Shown in pieces: positions 14,046 through 18,206 of a DNA stretch of 18,206 nucleotides. Within the stretch, counting starts at the first letter, position 1; every line of letters begins with the position of its first letter. The translations under genes and the position numbers were made by a program. Below the pieces are notes generated by a model that worked only from the letters and a program-made list of their open reading frames with translations, had not been told where the DNA came from and did no database searches. This DNA is from Pseudomonadota bacterium (GTDB taxonomy: Bacteria > Pseudomonadota > Gammaproteobacteria > Xanthomonadales > Xanthomonadaceae), in NCBI GenBank assembly GCA_023461075.1, contig JAEWNY010000118.1:1-18206 (forward strand), written 5' to 3'.

Positions 14046-15167
14046 ATGTTGACCCTGCTCCTGCTGGTGATCTTCGCCGCGCTGGTCTTCGAGTTCATCA
14101 ACGGCTTCCACGACACCGCCAACTCGATCGCCACGGTCGTCGCGACCAAGGTGCTCTCGCCCGGCCATGCGGTGATCCTGGCCGCGACGATGAACCTGAT
14201 CGGCGCGTTCGCCGGCACCGCCGTCGCCAAGACGATCGCCAGTGGCCTGATCGACACCGAGCTGGTCAACGTCACCTCGCAGGTGATCCTGTGCGCCTTG
14301 TCGGGTGCGATCACCTGGAACCTGATCACCTGGTGGTTCGGCCTGCCTTCATCGTCCTCGCATGCGTTGATCGGTGGGCTGTGCGGCGCCGCGCTTTCGG
14401 CCTCCAACAACAATTGGGCCTCGCTGATCTGGAGCCGGCTGAGCGACGAGGGCTGGACCAGGAACGCGGGCCTGTTGTGGAAGGTGGTGTTGCCGATGGT
14501 GACCTCGCCGATCGCCGGTTTCACCCTGGGATTCCTGATCCTGGGGCTGCTCTACGCGGTCATCTCGGGCATGGGCAAGGCGGGTGGCGCGTTGGCGCGG
14601 ATGGCGCGCCCGCGCTGGGTCAATGCGTTCTTCGGCAAGGCGCAGATCGCCTCCGCCGCCTACATGGGTTTCGCGCACGGCAAGCAGGACGCGCAGAAGA
14701 CGATGGGCATCATTGCCCTGGCGCTGTTCGGCGCGCAGCAGGCGGGCACGCTCGACCAGTTGCCGTCGTGGCTGGCCTTCATGCATCCGGACGGCGGCGA
14801 GAACGACATCGACAACTGGATCATCGCCACCTGCGCGCTGGTGATGGCCGCCGGCACGGCGATGGGCGGCTGGCGCATCATCAAGACCATGGGCCACAAG
14901 ATGGTCAAGCTGCAGCCGATCGACGGTTTCGCCGCGGAAACCGCCTCGGCGACGATCCTGGTGACCGCCGCGCAGCTGGGCATGCCGGTTTCGACCACCC
15001 ACAGCATCTCCACCGCGATCATGGGCGTGGGCTTCGGCAAGAACCCGCGCGCGCTGAAACTGGGCGTGATCGAGCGCATCATCTGGGCATGGATCCTGAC
15101 CATTCCCGCGGCCGGCGGCATCGGCTACCTGATGTTCAAGCTGGCGCACTCGTTGGGCTGGACCTGA
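14046..15167 (+). CDS. PiT family inorganic phosphate transporter
   Basis: This 373-residue inner-membrane, low-affinity phosphate (metal-phosphate/proton) symporter has about ten hydrophobic segments. PiT hallmarks are NGFHDTANSIAT (19-30), GLPSSSSHALIGGLCGA (99-115), FAHGKQDAQKTMG (209-221) and GMPVSTTHSISTAIMGVG (312-329). The second signature repeat reads HGKQDAQK where E. coli PitA has HGANDGQK, so the usual Asn is Gln. The start MLTLLLLVIFAALVFEF at 14046 is the natural one, although the frame is open further upstream inside the DUF47 gene. It is translated after DUF47 with a 13-bp gap. Cation coupling cannot be read from the sequence. Confidence 0.95.
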   Translation: MLTLLLLVIFAALVFEFINGFHDTANSIATVVATKVLSPGHAVILAATMNLIGAFAGTAVAKTIASGLIDTELVNVTSQVILCALSGAITWNLITWWFGLPSSSSHALIGGLCGAALSASNNNWASLIWSRLSDEGWTRNAGLLWKVVLPMVTSPIAGFTLGFLILGLLYAVISGMGKAGGALARMARPRWVNAFFGKAQIASAAYMGFAHGKQDAQKTMGIIALALFGAQQAGTLDQLPSWLAFMHPDGGENDIDNWIIATCALVMAAGTAMGGWRIIKTMGHKMVKLQPIDGFAAETASATILVTAAQLGMPVSTTHSISTAIMGVGFGKNPRALKLGVIERIIWAWILTIPAAGGIGYLMFKLAHSLGWT

Positions 15168-15198
15168 TCGGCCCACCCGCGCGCCCGGGCCACTGCTG

Positions 15199-15537
15199 AT
15201 GGCGGAGGCGGACGACCGTCGCGTGCGCATCCTGCAGGTGGTCAGGGCGATTCCCGCAGGACAGGTGCTGGGCTATGGGGAAGTCGCAAGGCGAGCCGGC
15301 CTGCCCGGGCGGGCGCGATTGGCCGCGAAGGTGCTGGCCGTGCACGACGACCCGAAGCTGCCATGGCACCGGGTGCTGCGCAGTGACGGACGGATCGCGT
15401 TTCCACCCGGCTCACGCGGCTTCCGCGAGCAGGCGAAGCGGCTGAAGGCCGAGGGCGTGGCGGTGATCGATGGCCGCGTGCGCGGCCAAAGGGCCGCCGC
15501 CGACCTGGACACGCTGGTTTGGGGGCCGGTCGACTGA
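15199..15537 (+). CDS. Alkyltransferase-like protein (ATL), DNA repair
   Basis: The 112-residue product corresponds to the DNA-binding C-terminal domain of O6-methylguanine-DNA methyltransferase. The active-site PCHRV is here PWHRV (55-59): Trp56 replaces the alkyl-accepting Cys, the hallmark of ATL proteins. These bind O6-alkylguanine without removing it and hand the lesion to nucleotide excision repair. Also visible are the recognition helix region GYGEVARRAGLPGRAR (25-40, Tyr26, with Arg38/Arg40 as candidate arginine finger), followed by RSDGRIAFPPGSRGFREQAKRL (61-82). Length is normal for the family. It starts 31 bp after the PiT gene without a terminator between, so it may be read through from the phosphate operon. 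Confidence 0.9.
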   Translation: MAEADDRRVRILQVVRAIPAGQVLGYGEVARRAGLPGRARLAAKVLAVHDDPKLPWHRVLRSDGRIAFPPGSRGFREQAKRLKAEGVAVIDGRVRGQRAAADLDTLVWGPVD

Positions 15538-15575
15538 GCGAGCGCCGTTCACCGGGCATGAGTAGGCTGAACCCC

Positions 15576-15581
15576 TATCAT
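15576..15581 (+). promoter_or_regulatory. Candidate -10 of the rhomboid gene
   Basis: TATCAT (5 of 6 to TATAAT) lies 21 bases before the rhomboid ATG. A transcript starting about seven bases further on (near 15588) would have a roughly 15-base leader containing the GGAG Shine-Dalgarno (15594-15597). No convincing -35 is seen. Confidence 0.4.
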
Positions 15582-15605
15582 GGCAGCTCCGATGGAGCTG
15601 CCATG
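15579..15605 (+). promoter_or_regulatory. Perfect 12-bp palindrome covering the rhomboid RBS and start codon
   Basis: CATGGCAGCTCC (15579-15590) and GGAGCTGCCATG (15594-15605) are perfect reverse complements around the three-base loop GAT. The right arm holds both the Shine-Dalgarno GGAG and the ATG of the rhomboid gene. In RNA this would hide the translation start; in DNA it could be an operator overlapping the transcription start. Confidence 0.65.
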
Positions 15606-16259
15606 TTCAACCGTCTTCCCCCAGTCACCCGCGCCCTGTTGATCGCCAATGTCGCGGTATTCCTGCTGCAGTGGGGACTGGGCGAGGCGCGCATGGCCAG
15701 CTTCATGCTGTGGCCGCTGGGCGACCAGCCGAAGGCGTTCGCCTTCCAGCCGTGGCAGCTGCTGACCTACGGCTTCATGCATGGCGGCTTGATACACCTG
15801 CTGTTCAACATGCTGGTGCTCTTCATGTTCGGCGCGCCGCTGGAGCATGTCTGGGGGCAGAAGCGGTTCCTGATCTTCTACCTGGCCTGCGTGATCGGCG
15901 CCGGCCTGTGCCAGCTGGCGGTGGGGGCGTGGATGATGGGCGAAGGCCAGCCCGCCTATCCGACCGTCGGCGCCTCCGGCGGCGTGCTGGGCCTGGTGCT
16001 CGGTTATGGCCTGTTGTTCCCGCAGCAGAAGGTGATGATCTTCCCGATCCCGTTCTTCATCCCGGCACGGATCGCGGTGGTGCTGATCGGTGCGTTCGCC
16101 CTGTTCGCCGGTTTTTCAGGCGCGATGCCGGGCATCGCCCATTTTGCGCATCTGGGCGGGATGCTGACCGGCTGGATTCTGATCCGCTGTTGGCGCGGAC
16201 AACCCCCGTTCGGCGGCGGCGGTCGTGGCCGACGCAAGCCGCATCTGAGAAGCGTCTAG
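15603..16259 (+). CDS. Rhomboid family intramembrane serine protease
   Basis: From the ATG at 15603 the 218-residue product has six transmembrane helices and a complete rhomboid active site: His60, His65 and oxyanion Asn69 in FMHGGLIHLLFNM (58-70), nucleophile Ser125 in GASGG (123-127), and general base His183 in HFAHLGGMLTG (180-190). The tail is Gly/Arg/Lys-rich. Such enzymes cut transmembrane substrates within the inner membrane; the substrate is unknown. The start is supported by GGAG at 15594-15597 and by MFNRLPPVTRALL matching family N-termini. An in-frame ATG at 15558 would add 15 residues and place the palindrome inside the coding region; it is less likely. Confidence 0.93.
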   Translation: MFNRLPPVTRALLIANVAVFLLQWGLGEARMASFMLWPLGDQPKAFAFQPWQLLTYGFMHGGLIHLLFNMLVLFMFGAPLEHVWGQKRFLIFYLACVIGAGLCQLAVGAWMMGEGQPAYPTVGASGGVLGLVLGYGLLFPQQKVMIFPIPFFIPARIAVVLIGAFALFAGFSGAMPGIAHFAHLGGMLTGWILIRCWRGQPPFGGGGRGRRKPHLRSV

Positions 16260-16296
16260 CCGGGCAGTGGGCGGAAGGCGCATCGACCCACAAAGA

Positions 16297-16324
16297 AAAC
16301 GGCGCATCGATTGATGCGCCGTTT
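16297..16324. terminator. Rho-independent terminator between the rhomboid and M13 genes
   Basis: AAACGGCGCATC (16297-16308) and GATGCGCCGTTT (16313-16324) form a perfect 12-bp stem with a four-base loop. On the minus strand it is followed by TTTTCTTT, a good U-tract, so it mainly ends the M13 gene transcript (stop at 16369); on the plus strand only three Ts follow, giving weaker termination after the rhomboid gene. GGCGCATCGA from the left arm also occurs 23 bp upstream (16278-16287). Confidence 0.8.
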
Positions 16325-16368
16325 GCACGCGTGGATGCGACGATCCGTGCTTCAGCGGATGCCTGGGT

Positions 16369-18206
16369 TCACCACACCTTGATCCGGCTGCTCTCCGGCG
16401 AGGCCATCGGTCCGGGCACCTTGCACTTGTATGCGGTCGCGAAGCCCGGCTGGTTGGCCAGCGTGGCATTGCTGCGCCATTGGCCGGGCGGCTCGCTGGA
16501 CGCCGCGGCCAGCAGGGTCGCCGCCTCGATGCTCAGCTGCTGCGCCCACAGCTGCGACCAGCCGCGGTAGAACGCCATGCGGTTGTCCTCGCTGGCGCCG
16601 GGCAGGGCCTGCAGCAGCGCGCGCTCGGCCAGGTCCATTCCGGCGAAGTCGTTCAAGGCCTGTTCGCGGACGAGGCGGCCGTTGACGCGGGGGCCGCTGA
16701 GCATCGGGTAGGGCAGCGCATCGAATTGCGCGCCGGTGCGGGCCAGCAGGCCTTCCCAGGCGGCGACATCGGCCGGGGTCCACCAGTCGCGGACGTTGCC
16801 GTTGGCATCGATGCGGCGACCCTGCGCGTCGACCGCCTGGGTGAGTTCGTGACCGACCAGTGCACCGAAGCTGCCGTAATGACTGGACAGGTCCTGACCC
16901 ATGTCCAGCACCGGCGCCTGCAGCACGGCAGCGGTGACGAGCAGCCGGTTCTGCGCCGGGTCATAGGCCAGTGCCGGCTCCTGCGGCAGCACGTCCCAGC
17001 GACGGTCGGCGTTGTTGCGGCCGATCCGGCGCATTTCCTCCCGGTGGCGCCAGGTCGAGGCGATCAGCATGTTGCTCCCGAAGCTGCCACGCCCCATCGG
17101 CTGGATGCTGTAGTCGAGGTCGCGCTTGGGCGTGCCGATTTCGATCCGGGTCCTGGCGAGTTTCGCGCGCGCCTCGGTCTTGGCGGCGGCACTCATCCAT
17201 GGACTGGCGTCGATGCCGGAGGCGAGCGCATCGCGCACCTGGCCGGCGATGGTCTCGGCGCGACTGCGAGTGGTGGCGGGCAGGTAGCGGCCGGCGTATT
17301 CGCGGCCGAGCATCGGCCCGGCGGCGAGGTTGATCGCATTCAGCGTTTGCTTCCAGCGCGGCAGCGGGGCCTGCAGGCCCTGCAGCACCTGGCCGCGGAA
17401 CTCGAAATCGGCATCGCGGAAACTCTTCGACAGGTACGGAGCCATCGCCACGCCGACCTGATAGCGCAGGTAGGCCTTCCACTGGTCCGGCTTGAGGCCG
17501 GCGACCAGGGTGTCGAGTTGCTGGAACATCTGCGGATTGGCGATCGAGACCACATCGTCAGTCACGCCCTGCGCGGTCAGGAACTCGGCCAGCTGCAGGT
17601 TGCGGTATTGCTTCTTGAGATCGGCGACCGGCATCGGCGCGTAGTTGCCGCGCGGGTCGCGCAGCGAAACCAACGGCCGCGATGCCTGGGCGATGCGGCT
17701 TTCCAGTTCGTACACCGCCTGGGTTTCGGCGGCCAGCTTGTCGGTCGGCGTGCCGGACAGCGTCAGGATTTTGCCGATGTAATTGCGGTAGCGCGCGATG
17801 ATGCGCTGGGTATCGATGTCGGTGCGGGTGTAGAACGCCGGATCGGGCAGGGCGGTGCCGCCCTGGCTGAAATAGCCGATGTGGCGGTTGAGGTCGTTGA
17901 GGTCGATGTCGGCGCCGAAGTTGAACGCGACCGGGATGCCGACCTGGTGCAACGCGGCGATCGCCGGCGAGACATCCCGCGCGCGACGGATGCCGTTGAT
18001 GCGGGTGATGAGCGGCGCGATCGGGTTGGCGGCGTCGGCCTCGACCGCGGCCTCATCCAGCCCGCTGGCCCAGAAATCCCCGAGCAGCTTCTGCACGTTG
18101 CCCTGCGGGGCCTGCATCGCGGAATCCAGCAGGTCGCGCTGCTGCTGCTCGCTGCGCGCGCGCAACTGGCCCAGCGCGGTGATCGTCGCAGTGCCGGCAG
18201 GCGCGG
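16369..18206 (-). CDS. M13 (neprilysin/PepO) family protein, zinc site degenerate, 5' truncated
   Basis: About 612 residues of an M13-family protein are present; the frame stays open to the right edge (a TTG at 18165 is internal), so the N-terminus, where a signal peptide is expected, is missing. Family features include NFGADIDLNDLNRHIGYFSQGG, LPDPAFYT, the line-up LAYDPAQNRLLVTAAVLQAP before the zinc helix, and DWWTPADVAAWE after it; the end SRIKVW is typical. However, the HExxH motif reads HELTQ (16837-16851): the second His ligand is Gln. The GENIADxxG motif reads EQALNDFAG, placing Gln (16660-16662) at the third ligand, Glu. NAY and FPA of the substrate edge are LAY and VTA. It is therefore probably not an active zinc peptidase. 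The frame is intact, so it is a likely pseudoenzyme rather than a pseudogene. Confidence 0.88.
   Translation of the reverse strand, partial: APAGTATITALGQLRARSEQQQRDLLDSAMQAPQGNVQKLLGDFWASGLDEAAVEADAANPIAPLITRINGIRRARDVSPAIAALHQVGIPVAFNFGADIDLNDLNRHIGYFSQGGTALPDPAFYTRTDIDTQRIIARYRNYIGKILTLSGTPTDKLAAETQAVYELESRIAQASRPLVSLRDPRGNYAPMPVADLKKQYRNLQLAEFLTAQGVTDDVVSIANPQMFQQLDTLVAGLKPDQWKAYLRYQVGVAMAPYLSKSFRDADFEFRGQVLQGLQAPLPRWKQTLNAINLAAGPMLGREYAGRYLPATTRSRAETIAGQVRDALASGIDASPWMSAAAKTEARAKLARTRIEIGTPKRDLDYSIQPMGRGSFGSNMLIASTWRHREEMRRIGRNNADRRWDVLPQEPALAYDPAQNRLLVTAAVLQAPVLDMGQDLSSHYGSFGALVGHELTQAVDAQGRRIDANGNVRDWWTPADVAAWEGLLARTGAQFDALPYPMLSGPRVNGRLVREQALNDFAGMDLAERALLQALPGASEDNRMAFYRGWSQLWAQQLSIEAATLLAAASSEPPGQWRSNATLANQPGFATAYKCKVPGPMASPESSRIKVW

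Noticed and set aside
1..18206. CRISPR array, tRNA/rRNA genes, insertion sequences, toxin-antitoxin or phage genes
   Set aside because: No spaced direct repeats, cloverleaf-like segments, transposase or integrase motifs were seen on either strand; gaps between genes are short.

Overview
The window reads as ordinary chromosomal DNA from a high-GC gammaproteobacterium, most likely a member of the Xanthomonadaceae/Lysobacteraceae (Lysobacter, Luteimonas, Pseudoxanthomonas or similar). This rests on very high GC with strong G/C third positions, the tgt-yajC-secD-secF block followed by suhB and a divergent trmJ, the SecD N-terminus (MLEFPRWKYA...), and several genes that have a TATAAT-like hexamer close to the start codon but no clear Shine-Dalgarno. 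The genus is an inference. No tRNA, rRNA, CRISPR array, insertion sequence or phage gene was seen, and no gene-free stretch exceeds about 200 bases.

Layout. 1-1875 (+): the end of an FbpB-like ABC permease and its FbpC-like ATPase, overlapping by 14 bp; the binding protein would lie outside the window. 1916-6436 (+): tgt, yajC, secD, secF, i.e. queuosine tRNA modification followed by the SecDF-YajC translocase accessory complex. It ends in a perfect 16-bp bidirectional terminator shared with convergent suhB (6510-7331, -). 7403-11278 (+): trmJ, an orphan PhnD-type periplasmic binding protein, and a membrane HAMP-GGDEF-EAL protein overlapping it by one base. The last two look like a ligand-sensing cyclic-di-GMP pair. 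11294-13211 (-): a CorC/HlyC-family CBS membrane protein and an ExoD-family protein, overlapping by 8 bp. 13406-15167 (+): DUF47 (PhoU-like) plus PiT phosphate transporter, with a Pho-box-like direct repeat on top of the promoter -10. 15199-16259 (+): an alkyltransferase-like DNA-repair protein (Trp in place of the active-site Cys) and a rhomboid protease whose ribosome-binding site and start codon lie inside a perfect 12-bp palindrome. 16369 to the right edge (-): an M13 (neprilysin/PepO) family protein, 5'-truncated by the window, with two of three zinc ligands replaced by glutamine.

Most of the content is housekeeping. The points deserving a second look are the apparently dead M13 peptidase, the Pho-box placement suggesting PhoB repression of the low-affinity phosphate transporter, the binding protein/GGDEF-EAL sensory pair with its odd start region, the palindrome on the rhomboid start, and a hairpin in the yajC-secD spacer. 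I did not find a clearly novel multi-gene system such as a defence or mobile cluster.
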